NCBI GenBank assembly: GCA_034926635.1
Contig: JAYFQX010000019.1
Coordinates: forward strand, 1 to 64,000
DNA length: 64,000 nt
From: Christensenella sp034926635
GTDB taxonomy: Bacteria; Bacillota; Clostridia; Christensenellales; Christensenellaceae
Direction: 5' to 3'
Positions 40,886 through 48,903 of this stretch are shown here, piece after piece; positions within the stretch are counted from its first letter, which is position 1; every line of letters starts with the position of its first letter. The notes under the pieces were generated by a model that searched no databases, was not told the DNA's origin, and saw only the letters and a list, made by a program, of their open reading frames with translations. The position numbers and the translations under genes are program-made.

Positions 40886-42004
40886 TCATCCTTTCAATAT
40901 CTCGTCCAAATACACCGTGCGCTGCTCTGCAATGGACTGATAGCACGCCTCCACGCAGGCAACCGTATGCACGTTATCCCTTGCGCTGATCTCCGGCTCT
41001 GTGCCTTCTTCCACCGCACATAAAAGGTTTGCCATAGTGCCGACAAACGCGTCCGGGAACCACTGCGTCTCCCACTTTGGCTCGATCCAGGTATCCGGAT
41101 ATTTCGTGCACGTCAGCCGCAGCGTGCTGCCCGCAAACTCGGGCTCGCGCTTGTGCCAGCCGAATTCACCCTCGGCATAACCTTTTGTGCCCTCCACGCG
41201 CCAATTGATATAATTATGTTTCTTGCACGTTTCATCCGGCCATGCCCATACATCGTCCAGGCTCGTGGCCATCATGCCGCCTTGATACTGATAAGTATAC
41301 TGCACGATCCCGTCTGTGTGCTCAAATTTTGTGCGCGGGTCTGTGCGGCATAGCGCTGTAATGCGTTCCGGGTCGCCGAACAAGTAGCGGAAAATATCAA
41401 TATGGTGAATCCCCATAGAATAAATTTCCAGTTTGTGATAAGCCCGCAAAAACGCCTGCCAATCCGGGATCGCGCGCATGTCAATGCTTGCGAGCACCGG
41501 GTCGCCAATGAGACCCTGGTCTAAAATATGTTTCAGCGCGCGCATAGATTGATCGTAGCGCATATTAGAGTTTACCGCGATCGGGATTCCAGCTTTTTTG
41601 CCCATTTCCACGATCCTGCGGCTGTCTGCAAGCGACATCGCAATGGGTTTTTGACATAAGATTCCCTTAATATGCTTTTTCCCGCATGCATATTCCACAA
41701 TTTCCGGCTGCACATGCGGCGGAACCGCAATATCAATAATATCGACCTGCGGGTCGTCCACAAGCTCGTGCCAGTCCGCATATACCTTTTCCAATTGATG
41801 CAGGCGCGCAACTTCGTTACTCTGCTCTAAATCCAGCGAGCTGATGGCATAGGGCGCAAACCCCGCCTTATGATACGCGACAAGGTGACAGTTGCGTACA
41901 ATAAAACCCGCGCCGATCACGCCGATCCTGTAATCCTTTTTCTTCGGCAGACGCGGAAGCGTCGCCTGTTCCAGTTCTTTGGTTATCTGCATGATTTCGT
42001 CCAT
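40886..42004 (-). CDS. Gfo/Idh/MocA family oxidoreductase
   Basis: The 372-residue protein has an NAD(P) Rossmann fold (YRIGVIGAGFIVRNCHL, about 25-40) and the family C-terminal domain with YSMGIHHIDIFRYLFG. The motif around the catalytic lysine is CQKPIAMS instead of the usual CEKP; the lysine itself is kept. ATG 42004 is chosen as it has a GGCGG site and removes an unlike N-terminal stretch. Enzymes of this family oxidise or epimerise sugars, inositols or glycosides through 3-keto or other intermediates. The position after the glycyl radical activase gene and before the TIM-barrel isomerase suggests joint action on one sugar. Confidence 0.9.
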   Translation of the reverse strand: MDEIMQITKELEQATLPRLPKKKDYRIGVIGAGFIVRNCHLVAYHKAGFAPYAISSLDLEQSNEVARLHQLEKVYADWHELVDDPQVDIIDIAVPPHVQPEIVEYACGKKHIKGILCQKPIAMSLADSRRIVEMGKKAGIPIAVNSNMRYDQSMRALKHILDQGLIGDPVLASIDMRAIPDWQAFLRAYHKLEIYSMGIHHIDIFRYLFGDPERITALCRTDPRTKFEHTDGIVQYTYQYQGGMMATSLDDVWAWPDETCKKHNYINWRVEGTKGYAEGEFGWHKREPEFAGSTLRLTCTKYPDTWIEPKWETQWFPDAFVGTMANLLCAVEEGTEPEISARDNVHTVACVEACYQSIAEQRTVYLDEILKG

Positions 42005-42059
42005 TTCGTTTCCGCCTTTCCTGTTTAGCCGCAGGGGATCAGTTTGGCTTCCCCGCGCT

Positions 42060-42980
42060 TCAGCCGCCGATGACAACGGCGATTCCTCTTTGTTCCCCCA
42101 TTGCGCAAAAGGGCGTAAGCTTTGATCTCTCAAGCATTTCCGATACTGCGAAGGGATAACTTCCCCCAAGCTGTTCGTATTTCCCTTTTCCAAGCGTATG
42201 GTATGGCAGCAAATGTACTTCCCGGATGCCAAGCTCTGCCGCTAAGTTAAAAATGCTTTCTATGACCGCGCTGTCAAAATTAAATGTCGGGATCACCGGC
42301 ACGCGCAGCACGATTTTTTCCGGCGACAATGCCGCCGCACGGCGCAGGTTGTCCATGATCAGCGCCGCGTCCGCGCCCGTTACGTTCTCCAACTGTGCCG
42401 CGTCCGTATGCTTTACGTCAAACAACAGCAGGTCAATATATGGCAGCGCCTCCAAAAACCGCGCCTCGCTTACGTTTCCGGTGGTTTCCACCGCCGTATG
42501 CAGCCCGGCATGTTTGGCTTTTTGCAGTAGTTCCAAAAAACCGTTATACTGGACAAACGGCTCGCCGCCGGAAACCGTCATCCCGCCGCCGGAATTTTCG
42601 TAATAATCGCGGTCACGCAGTACCGTGGATAAGATTTCGTCCACCGTCATTGTGCTGCCGGAAATACGCAGCGCGTTTTGCGGGCATACGGATACGCACG
42701 TCCCGCAGGTTTGGCAGCGTTCCCTGTCAAAATTTGGTCTTCCGTCCCGCATAAAAATCGCATCGTTCGGACACGCTTTTGCACAGCCGCCGCAGCCTAT
42801 ACATTTTTGTTGCTGATATAATAGCTTTTTTTTGATTGTCTGTGATTCGGGGTTTGCACACCACGGGCAGTGCAGCGGGCATCCCTGCAAAAATACCGTT
42901 GTCCGGATGCCCGGTCCGTCGTGCACCGCAAACCGCTCGATCTCCATCACTTCTAAAGTCTGTTCCATCTTATTATTCAT
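42060..42980 (-). CDS. Glycyl radical enzyme activase (radical SAM), second system
   Basis: The protein (306 residues from ATG 42980) has the radical-SAM triad Cys34/38/41 in GCPLHCPWC and two ferredoxin-like clusters (CIGCGGCAKACP and CQTCGTCVSVCP), then GGMTVSGGEP of the SAM site. It should activate the glycyl radical enzyme whose gene it overlaps. The start is not certain: ATG 42980 overlaps the enzyme's stop codon region, and ATG 42968 is also possible; neither has a strong ribosome site, suggesting coupled translation. Two extra clusters are typical of activases for eliminase-type enzymes. Confidence 0.94.
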   Translation of the reverse strand: MNNKMEQTLEVMEIERFAVHDGPGIRTTVFLQGCPLHCPWCANPESQTIKKKLLYQQQKCIGCGGCAKACPNDAIFMRDGRPNFDRERCQTCGTCVSVCPQNALRISGSTMTVDEILSTVLRDRDYYENSGGGMTVSGGEPFVQYNGFLELLQKAKHAGLHTAVETTGNVSEARFLEALPYIDLLLFDVKHTDAAQLENVTGADAALIMDNLRRAAALSPEKIVLRVPVIPTFNFDSAVIESIFNLAAELGIREVHLLPYHTLGKGKYEQLGGSYPFAVSEMLERSKLTPFCAMGEQRGIAVVIGG

Positions 42981-45252
42981 ATAACACACGGCTCATCAGC
43001 TCCTGCTGAATGTCCGGCTCCAAATCCACAAATACCGCGGAAAACCCGCTGACCCGCACGATCAAATCCGGGTATTTCTCCGGGTGCTTCGTCGCATCTT
43101 CAAGCTCCCCTTTGTTCACCACCGTCACCATCAAATGACAGCCGCCTTTTTTAAAATATGTGCGGAACAGTGCCTTGATCTTCGCACGCTCGGTGCTGAA
43201 CATCTGCGGAGAAAACTTGATATTCTGTACGGAACCGCCATGGTATTTCGCTTCAAATTTTGCCAGCGAGTTAAGCATAGCTGTGGGACCGTTGGTGTTC
43301 GCGCCGCCCTGCGGATTATTGGCGGGATTCATATACAGCCCGCTGTAACGTCCGTCCGGCGACGCGCCTGTTTTGCGTCCCCATTCCGTATTGAGCTGGT
43401 TGTTGCTGATCACGATAAGGTAATACTGCATTCCCGCGGCAATGCCACGGTCGCGAATGCCCTTTGCCACAAAATGATATAAATCCAGCGCCATGCCGTC
43501 TGCGGTTTCAAGATCGTTGCCATATTTGTCGCATTGCCAGCAATCCTTACGGATTTGTTCATATCCTTTAAAATTCACAAGCAGCGCCTCGTGAATCTGC
43601 TCCAGCGTATATTTTTTTGTATCGTATACCAGATGTTTTACCGCCCACAGCGCGTCCGACGTGTTGATATTCCCGTAGGTCTCGCACGTCCCGCCAAGAT
43701 AGCGCACACCGCCGTCCAAAAGCGCCCTGCCCCGCGCAATACAGTCATCCATAAGGATGCTGGTGAACAGGAACGAAACCTGCTCGTTCATCAGCTGGTA
43801 CGAATACGTCTGCGCCCTGACCGCAAGATCAAAATAATAATCCAGAAGCTCCTTATAATTGCCGTACAGGTCGTCAAAGGTCTTCATCTCGCCGAGCGGT
43901 TTGATGGCAATGGGTCCGCATTTTTTCATGCCGTCCACCGGATCCACCCCGCCGTTCAGCGTAATGGTCAGCAGCTTCAGCAGATTAATACACACGTTTG
44001 GCGTACCCGTGCTTTGCCCCTGCAGCACAAACTCCGTGCAGCCGAAGGGCACATACTGCTCCGCCGCCTTTTCATCCACACGCATTGCGTACTGCACCGC
44101 CGGGACATTCACATCGTCGTTATACAGCGTGGGATAGGTCGCGCCCGCACCCAGTGCGTCAAGCGCCTCATCCCAGATTTCCTCCGGCATATCTTCTGTC
44201 ACACGCAGCGTAAACTGTGGTTCCACATAGCGGCAATCCTTTGCTACCCGCATCGTGTAATGCAAAAATACATCCGCTTCCTTCGGGTGCTTCCTGCCGC
44301 GCCCGCCCACAATAATGCGTCCATTGACCGTAGTACGGCGGTTTTCAATCATCGTCCACAACGATTTAATATATTCATACGCTTCATTGTCCGTCAAAAC
44401 ACCGGTTTTAAGGTCGTGCGCCAGATACGGTCCCAGGTAATCATCCAGCCTACCGTAGTTGATCACTCCGGCAAGCAGCGCATACAGCCAAAAAAGCTGC
44501 ATTGCCTCGTGAAAGGTTTCGGGTTTTTCTTCTCGGACCTTCCGCAGCCCGGCGCGCATGGTTTCGAGCTCTTTTTTGCGTTTTTCCCCTGCGCCCCGCA
44601 TTTGCTTTTCTGCCATCTCCGCAAGTGCGTCCGCACAGTCCGCGAATAAATCAAGACAGGAAAGCGACGCCGCCAAAAACGGGTTTTCCGGCTGTTCTTT
44701 GCGTTTTTCCGTGATTTCCGCGCGCAAACCGCCGATGCCAAGATCCAGCAGCTTCTGATAATCGAGCATCATGCCCGAAAGACGCGCCGTGGCGATCATC
44801 GGGTAATTCACGTCGATAAACCGCCCGATGGTGTCCTCCGTCAGCACGTCGCGGCAATATAATGTCTTTACGTCATGCTCCAGCCAGTAATCATAAAGCG
44901 CGTCCACACGTTTTTTTGCCTGCTCGTCATCCAGCTGATCTTTGAAAGCAAGCAATTTGTTGAACACACAATAATGTCCCACGCCTCCAAGCGAGGTCAC
45001 GCAGCCAAAGCCAATGGGCAGAAAATCGATCCGCCCCGCGACTTTATCCTGCTCCTCAATACTGCGGAATAAGGCGGGATACAGCACTTTAAGGCACTCC
45101 ACCTCCCGCTGCTCTTTGGGTTTTTCCGCATTGTTTTTATGCGTTTGCGTATATTGTTCCATAATGGAAAGCTGCGTCAAAAGCGGCTTTTCACACGGAA
45201 ACTTTTTGCTGACTTCGACGTTCTGTGCGCCGTTTACATCAAATTTTACCAT
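42973..45252 (-). CDS. Glycyl radical enzyme, PFL-like, GCTE active-site variant
   Basis: The 759-residue enzyme has the thiyl cysteine Cys405 with Glu407 in PFGCTEFVLQG and the radical glycine Gly736 in RVSGFSAVF. Retention of Cys-x-Glu points to elimination or lyase chemistry rather than pyruvate formate-lyase (Cys-Cys). The residue between is Thr where Val is common, and the following FVLQGQSTGTPN differs from glycerol, choline, hydroxyproline and arylacetate enzymes as I know them. ATG 45252 has an AAGGAG site. It lies behind nanE and before its activase, Gfo/Idh and isomerase genes, so a sugar or amino-sugar derivative is a likely substrate. It is only distantly similar to the 836-residue enzyme at 10.2 kb. 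Confidence 0.9.
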   Translation of the reverse strand: MVKFDVNGAQNVEVSKKFPCEKPLLTQLSIMEQYTQTHKNNAEKPKEQREVECLKVLYPALFRSIEEQDKVAGRIDFLPIGFGCVTSLGGVGHYCVFNKLLAFKDQLDDEQAKKRVDALYDYWLEHDVKTLYCRDVLTEDTIGRFIDVNYPMIATARLSGMMLDYQKLLDLGIGGLRAEITEKRKEQPENPFLAASLSCLDLFADCADALAEMAEKQMRGAGEKRKKELETMRAGLRKVREEKPETFHEAMQLFWLYALLAGVINYGRLDDYLGPYLAHDLKTGVLTDNEAYEYIKSLWTMIENRRTTVNGRIIVGGRGRKHPKEADVFLHYTMRVAKDCRYVEPQFTLRVTEDMPEEIWDEALDALGAGATYPTLYNDDVNVPAVQYAMRVDEKAAEQYVPFGCTEFVLQGQSTGTPNVCINLLKLLTITLNGGVDPVDGMKKCGPIAIKPLGEMKTFDDLYGNYKELLDYYFDLAVRAQTYSYQLMNEQVSFLFTSILMDDCIARGRALLDGGVRYLGGTCETYGNINTSDALWAVKHLVYDTKKYTLEQIHEALLVNFKGYEQIRKDCWQCDKYGNDLETADGMALDLYHFVAKGIRDRGIAAGMQYYLIVISNNQLNTEWGRKTGASPDGRYSGLYMNPANNPQGGANTNGPTAMLNSLAKFEAKYHGGSVQNIKFSPQMFSTERAKIKALFRTYFKKGGCHLMVTVVNKGELEDATKHPEKYPDLIVRVSGFSAVFVDLEPDIQQELMSRVLYE

Positions 45253-45308
45253 TCTGTCTCATACTCCTTCCGGCGGATCGTCTGCTGCCGAAGCCGGGTG
45301 TTTTCGTA

Positions 45309-46058
45309 TTAGTGCTTTTTCCGTTCCGCATCACGCCAGTTATCCTGGTATCCGCCAAGTAAATCCACAAACCGTTTTGCCGTGAGGTGCGGACGAGTGA
45401 TCGCGCTGCCTACCACAACGGTGTGCGCCCCTAGATAAATGCACTTCATGGCATCTTCCGGCGTATAAATATGCCCTTCCATTACCATATAAGCCTCATC
45501 GCCAAAATCGCGGCACATCCGCGCAAACTCACGCAGGTCAGGCTGTTCGATCTGTTTTGTCGCCTGTGTATAGCCGTAAAGCGTAGGTCCCACAATGTCT
45601 GCACCGAGATCAATCGCGCGCCGCGCTTCATCATAGGTGGAAATATCCGCGAAAATAATGGCTTCCGGTATTTCCTTTTTCAGGATGGGCAGCAGCTCGT
45701 ATGCGGGCTTACCTTCATGGGTGATTTGTTCCGTACAGTCAAGCGCAATGATCTCCGCCCCTGCTTCCCAAACCTGCTTTGCCGCTTCCAGCGTCGGCGT
45801 GATAAACACGTCCGTATCGTCGTTCCAAATTTTATAAAGACCGATCATAGGCAGGTCTACTTGATCTTTGATCTGCTTGATCTGTTCCGGCGTATTCGCA
45901 CGGATGCCGACCGCTCCAGCCCATTTTGCCGCTTCTGCCATCTTGACCACGATATTTTCGTCATAAATCGGGTCGTCGTGCTGTACCTGACAGGAAACGA
46001 TCAAACCGTTTTTAAATGATTCCAGTATTTTTCTTTTTCTCTCATCCGTCGTTTTCAT
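45309..46058 (-). CDS. nanE: N-acetylmannosamine-6-phosphate 2-epimerase
   Basis: NanE converts ManNAc-6-phosphate to GlcNAc-6-phosphate in sialic acid and ManNAc breakdown. The 249-residue TIM-barrel protein has the N-terminal LIVSCQVQHDDP, GAVGIRANTPEQIKQIK, PMIGLYKIW, IIALDCTEQ and the phosphate loop HTVVVGSAITRP, all family features. It is slightly longer than the usual 220-230 residues. It leads the operon with the second glycyl radical enzyme; no sialate lyase or transporter is present in the window. A substrate variant epimerised at C2 in this pathway is therefore possible. Confidence 0.92.
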   Translation of the reverse strand: MKTTDERKRKILESFKNGLIVSCQVQHDDPIYDENIVVKMAEAAKWAGAVGIRANTPEQIKQIKDQVDLPMIGLYKIWNDDTDVFITPTLEAAKQVWEAGAEIIALDCTEQITHEGKPAYELLPILKKEIPEAIIFADISTYDEARRAIDLGADIVGPTLYGYTQATKQIEQPDLREFARMCRDFGDEAYMVMEGHIYTPEDAMKCIYLGAHTVVVGSAITRPHLTAKRFVDLLGGYQDNWRDAERKKH

Positions 46059-46106
46059 AATCTTCTCCTTTATGTATGGTTCTTTCTGATTTGTTTCTTC
46101 CTTCTT

Positions 46107-46135
46107 AATATATACCCGTTCCCAAACAAAATCAA
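46107..46135 (-). promoter_or_regulatory. Promoter of the nanE-glycyl radical operon
   Basis: On the minus strand TTGATT (46130-46135), 17 bp and TATATT (46107-46112) lie about 49 bp upstream of the nanE start. Confidence 0.6.
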
Positions 46136-46140
46136 TCTAT

Positions 46141-46191
46141 TTTTATCATTTTTTATCATTTATTCTCAGCGGTTTTTATCAAATTTGATCA
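46141..46191. promoter_or_regulatory. Candidate DeoR-type operator cluster upstream of nanE
   Basis: Two exact tandem copies of TTTTATCATT (46141-46150, 46151-46160) are followed by TTTTATCA (46174-46181) leading into the perfect palindrome ATCAAATTTGAT (46178-46189). The block abuts the nanE -35 element. The core TATCAAATTT occurs again upstream of the ROK kinase gene at 49910-49919, next to the DeoR regulator gene. Confidence 0.55.
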
Positions 46192-46287
46192 CAGTATCCC
46201 CTGTCAAACAAATAATTTCATAATCTCCTGCAAATATTTCTTCCACAATTATTACCTTCTGTTTTTCAAAATGACACTATATTTTTA

Positions 46288-46333
46288 TTGACATATATAG
46301 ATTATCTATATATAATCATATGTAGATAATCTA
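46288..46333 (+). promoter_or_regulatory. padR promoter with two embedded dyads
   Basis: TTGACA (46288-46293), 17 bp and TATAAT (46311-46316) form a full-consensus promoter. A dyad TATAGATTATCTATA (46296-46310) fills the spacer and a second, TAGATAATCTA (46323-46333), covers the expected start point. This is a typical layout for tight autorepression by the PadR protein. Confidence 0.75.
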
Positions 46334-46352
46334 TATAATGGGAGGATATTTT

Positions 46353-46700
46353 ATGGGGATGAATAAGAATTTACCTGTAGGAAGCACAGCGATGCTGGTG
46401 CTTGGTCTGTTGCGGCAAAAAGACATGTACGGTTATCAAATGATAGAAACCCTGCGTCTTCAGTCCCAAAACATATTTGAACTTAAAGCAGGAACGCTCT
46501 ATCCCCTACTGCACTCTCTTGAAAAAAATGGACTGTTGGAAACGTACGACCAAGACGCGGGCGCGGCACGCATCCGCAGGTATTACCGGATCACCAAAAA
46601 AGGGATTGCCTCCCTTGCGGAAAGGCGCAGGGAATGGGATGCATATTCTTTTGCCGTAACGCGCGTGCTGGGAGGGGAAAATTATGAAACGACTACCTGA
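46353..46700 (+). CDS. PadR family transcriptional regulator
   Basis: The 115-residue protein is a PadR winged helix: STAMLVLGLLRQKDMYGYQMIETL, then ELKAGTLYPLLHSLEKNGLLE and RRYYRITKKG, with a short C-terminal dimer helix. PadR proteins are repressors relieved by small molecules or envelope stress. ATG 46353 has a GGGAGG site at good distance; upstream in-frame starts lack one. The gene overlaps the following HAAS-SEDS gene by 17 bases, the usual pairing of small PadR proteins with HAAS-domain membrane proteins. Two dyads in its promoter suggest autoregulation. Confidence 0.93.
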   Translation: MGMNKNLPVGSTAMLVLGLLRQKDMYGYQMIETLRLQSQNIFELKAGTLYPLLHSLEKNGLLETYDQDAGAARIRRYYRITKKGIASLAERRREWDAYSFAVTRVLGGENYETTT

Positions 46701-48018
46701 ATTTGAAGCATATATAAACGAAGTTTGCGGATATGTACAATGTAAAAAAGCGCACCCGGACATTGCGGCAGAACTGCAAAACCATATGGAGGATCAAAAG
46801 ATTGCTTATACAGTTATGGGTATGTCGGAAGACAGTGCCACAAGTGAAACCATACGTCAGATGGGGAATGCAGCATGTATTGGCGCGGAACTCAACCGGA
46901 CACATCGTCCCCGGACGAATTGGGTTCTGTTGACAGGGATCTTGACTGCAGTCGCCGTAGGGTTGGTTTTGCAATACTTCGTGCTTGCAAATAGCGGTTC
47001 GGAATACCAAAGCGAGCTTTTCTCCCTTACGATTTCCCTGCCAATCGGGATTGCGGTAATGACAGCGGCGTTTTTTATGGACTGTACACTGTTGCTCGCA
47101 AAGTATCCCTTGTGCCTTTACTTGTTTTTTATCGGCATATGCGCAGCGGCAGTCGCCACCCCTGATTATTTCAGACTTCGCGCCTATACAGCGGATTTCG
47201 GTGTCCTACTTTTTGTCCCGCTCTTTGCGGGTATACTCTACAAACAAAAATCTAAGAGCATGGCAGGCGTTTTCCTGTGTGGTTTGCTGATTATTCCCGT
47301 TGTTCTGCTTTCAGCGTTCGGCAACTACAGCAAGCATACAGTCTGCATCATCGTGCTGGCATACCTTGCAATCATGCTCACAGCCATCTCCAAAAGCTGG
47401 TTCGGCAAAAAACGCCTGCGCTTGGCGCTGCTTTCCTTTATGCCGCTGCTCGTCCTGGCGGTGGTCATATGGTTACTAAACTGTCTTCCCTATGGTCGGC
47501 TGGATAATTTTTTCACTTTTTATGGCAGCCAGTTTCAAGACTGGCTTGCGCCGCCCCCTACCATCCGTTTTGAGCTAACGCGCGAAACGCTCGCCGGTGC
47601 GCAATGGATCGGGCATGCCATCGTCCCGGACAATGTTTTGGAAAATATCTATCAATTTCAAAGCACCTATATGCTTACCTATATTATTGGTAAATTCGGT
47701 TGGCTGGCAGGACTAGGCGTCATTGCAGCCATGTCTGCAATTGTAATCCGTATGTCAGTGCTGACCTGTCGGCAAAAAAATCAGCTTACATTCTGGGTAT
47801 TACTTGCGGTCACTCTCATGATCGGTCTGCAAAGCGGACTTTGTATTCTTCTGAATTTGACGGGCTGGATCGCTATTCCCGCGAATACAGTGCCTTTGAT
47901 GCTAGGCAGCGGCGCAAGCCTCATCGCCAATCTGTGTCTTGTCGGAATTTTTCTTTCCGTATCTCGATATCAAGGTATTATGAGCGAAAATGCCATGCAT
48001 CAAATCATAGAAGAATGA
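46684..48018 (+). CDS. SEDS (FtsW/RodA/SpoVE-like) membrane protein with N-terminal HAAS domain
   Basis: The 444-residue protein starts with a soluble helical HAAS-like domain (about 1-75, FEAYINEVCGYVQCKKAHPDIAAELQNH) typical of genes next to padR. About ten membrane segments follow, with SEDS-like features: FGVLLFVPLFAGILYKQK, and STYMLTYIIGKFGWLAGLGVI, then AIPANTVPLMLGSGASLIANLCLVG, corresponding to the LPFLSYGGSS region of FtsW/RodA. SEDS proteins polymerise peptidoglycan glycan strands. The motif residues differ from housekeeping members, so catalytic activity is uncertain. It overlaps padR by 17 bases and ends at a terminator, forming a two-gene operon, perhaps for envelope stress. Confidence 0.8.
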   Translation: MKRLPEFEAYINEVCGYVQCKKAHPDIAAELQNHMEDQKIAYTVMGMSEDSATSETIRQMGNAACIGAELNRTHRPRTNWVLLTGILTAVAVGLVLQYFVLANSGSEYQSELFSLTISLPIGIAVMTAAFFMDCTLLLAKYPLCLYLFFIGICAAAVATPDYFRLRAYTADFGVLLFVPLFAGILYKQKSKSMAGVFLCGLLIIPVVLLSAFGNYSKHTVCIIVLAYLAIMLTAISKSWFGKKRLRLALLSFMPLLVLAVVIWLLNCLPYGRLDNFFTFYGSQFQDWLAPPPTIRFELTRETLAGAQWIGHAIVPDNVLENIYQFQSTYMLTYIIGKFGWLAGLGVIAAMSAIVIRMSVLTCRQKNQLTFWVLLAVTLMIGLQSGLCILLNLTGWIAIPANTVPLMLGSGASLIANLCLVGIFLSVSRYQGIMSENAMHQIIEE

Positions 48019-48043
48019 TCCCCCGCCATAAAATATATTCTGC

Positions 48044-48072
48044 AAAAAAGGACGCGTTTATCGCGTCCTTTT
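48044..48072 (+). terminator. Terminator of the padR-SEDS operon
   Basis: An 11-bp stem AAAAGGACGCG/CGCGTCCTTTT (48046-48056 with 48062-48072, 5-nt loop) ends in T residues, 27 bp after the stop codon. Confidence 0.85.
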
Positions 48073-48076
48073 CCAT

Positions 48077-48099
48077 AAAAAAACAGACCTTGCGGCCTG
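48077..48099 (-). terminator. Terminator of the manA-ROK-deoR unit
   Basis: On the minus strand a 6-bp stem CAGGCC/GGTCTG with a GCAA tetraloop (48084-48099) is followed by seven U residues (48077-48083). It lies about 21 bp after the DeoR regulator stop codon. Confidence 0.8.
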
Positions 48100-48120
48100 C
48101 TATCATCGAAATAGTTTATC

Positions 48121-48870
48121 TTAGATTAAGATCAGCTTTTCCGAGGTCTCTGCGCTTCCGCCCTCCGGGCGGTTAGAAATCACCGCATCAAAAGCCGAGA
48201 TGTCCGCAAATCGCAGAAATCCCCTCTTTTCCATCTTGCTGCTGTCAATCAACAAATAACTGTGGTCGGAATTGGCAAGCGCGATTTGCTTCATCGAAAT
48301 ACTTTCCATTTCCGTGCCATAACAGATCCCCTCGCCAAGGTTTACGCCCGCGCAGCCGAAAAACGCGACATTAAAATGAAATTGCCGCAATACATCCTGC
48401 GCGATCTGCCCGACGTTCATGCCAAAGTAAGGCAAATAACGTCCTCCCACAACAAAAACCTCTGCAACAATTGGCTTATTGATTTTTTTCATGAGCAGGT
48501 CGTTATACGTCATGATGCTGATCTGTTTGTTTCCCAGATAATCGATCAGCGGCACCATGCTTGTCCCGCCGTCAATAAAAACGCAGTCGCCGTCTTTTAC
48601 AAAACGTGCGGCATATTCTGCCACGCGGATTTTTTCACGCATATTCTGCGAACTTTTTTCCTTCATGGTCAGCTCTGCGCCAGAAAGCACATCCGCCCGC
48701 GCCGCGCCGCCCTGCACACGCTTCAGCTTTCCAGCCCTTTCAAGCCCTTCGAGGTCGCGGCGCACTGTAATCTCTGAAATCTCAAGCTCCTGCGCGATTT
48801 CTTTTAAATTGATGATCCCCTTTTTGTTGAGGCGATTCATGATATATACTTTTCTCTCCGAAGCGATCAT
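48121..48870 (-). CDS. DeoR family transcriptional regulator
   Basis: The 249-residue protein has the DeoR winged helix (about 1-57, NLKEIAQELEISEITVRRDL) and the sugar-phosphate-sensing domain with FIDGGTSMVPL, MTYNDLLMKK, and FFGCAGVNLGEGICY. The family usually represses sugar operons and is released by a phosphorylated sugar. It is transcribed with the ROK kinase just upstream (33 bp). Operator-like TATCAAATTT motifs lie before the ROK gene and before nanE, so it may coordinate both units. Confidence 0.92.
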   Translation of the reverse strand: MIASERKVYIMNRLNKKGIINLKEIAQELEISEITVRRDLEGLERAGKLKRVQGGAARADVLSGAELTMKEKSSQNMREKIRVAEYAARFVKDGDCVFIDGGTSMVPLIDYLGNKQISIMTYNDLLMKKINKPIVAEVFVVGGRYLPYFGMNVGQIAQDVLRQFHFNVAFFGCAGVNLGEGICYGTEMESISMKQIALANSDHSYLLIDSSKMEKRGFLRFADISAFDAVISNRPEGGSAETSEKLILI

Positions 48871-48903
48871 GCCTATTCCTCCCCGCCGCTTAAGGCGCGC
48901 CCG

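Noticed and set aside
43534..44649. 371-codon open frame on the plus strand
   Set aside because: It is antisense to the second glycyl radical enzyme, which has intact active-site and glycyl motifs. The composition is that of an antisense shadow.
45309..46058. Complete sialic acid catabolic locus
   Set aside because: Only the epimerase NanE and a ROK kinase are present; no sialate lyase, transporter or GlcNAc-6-phosphate deacetylase is in the window.
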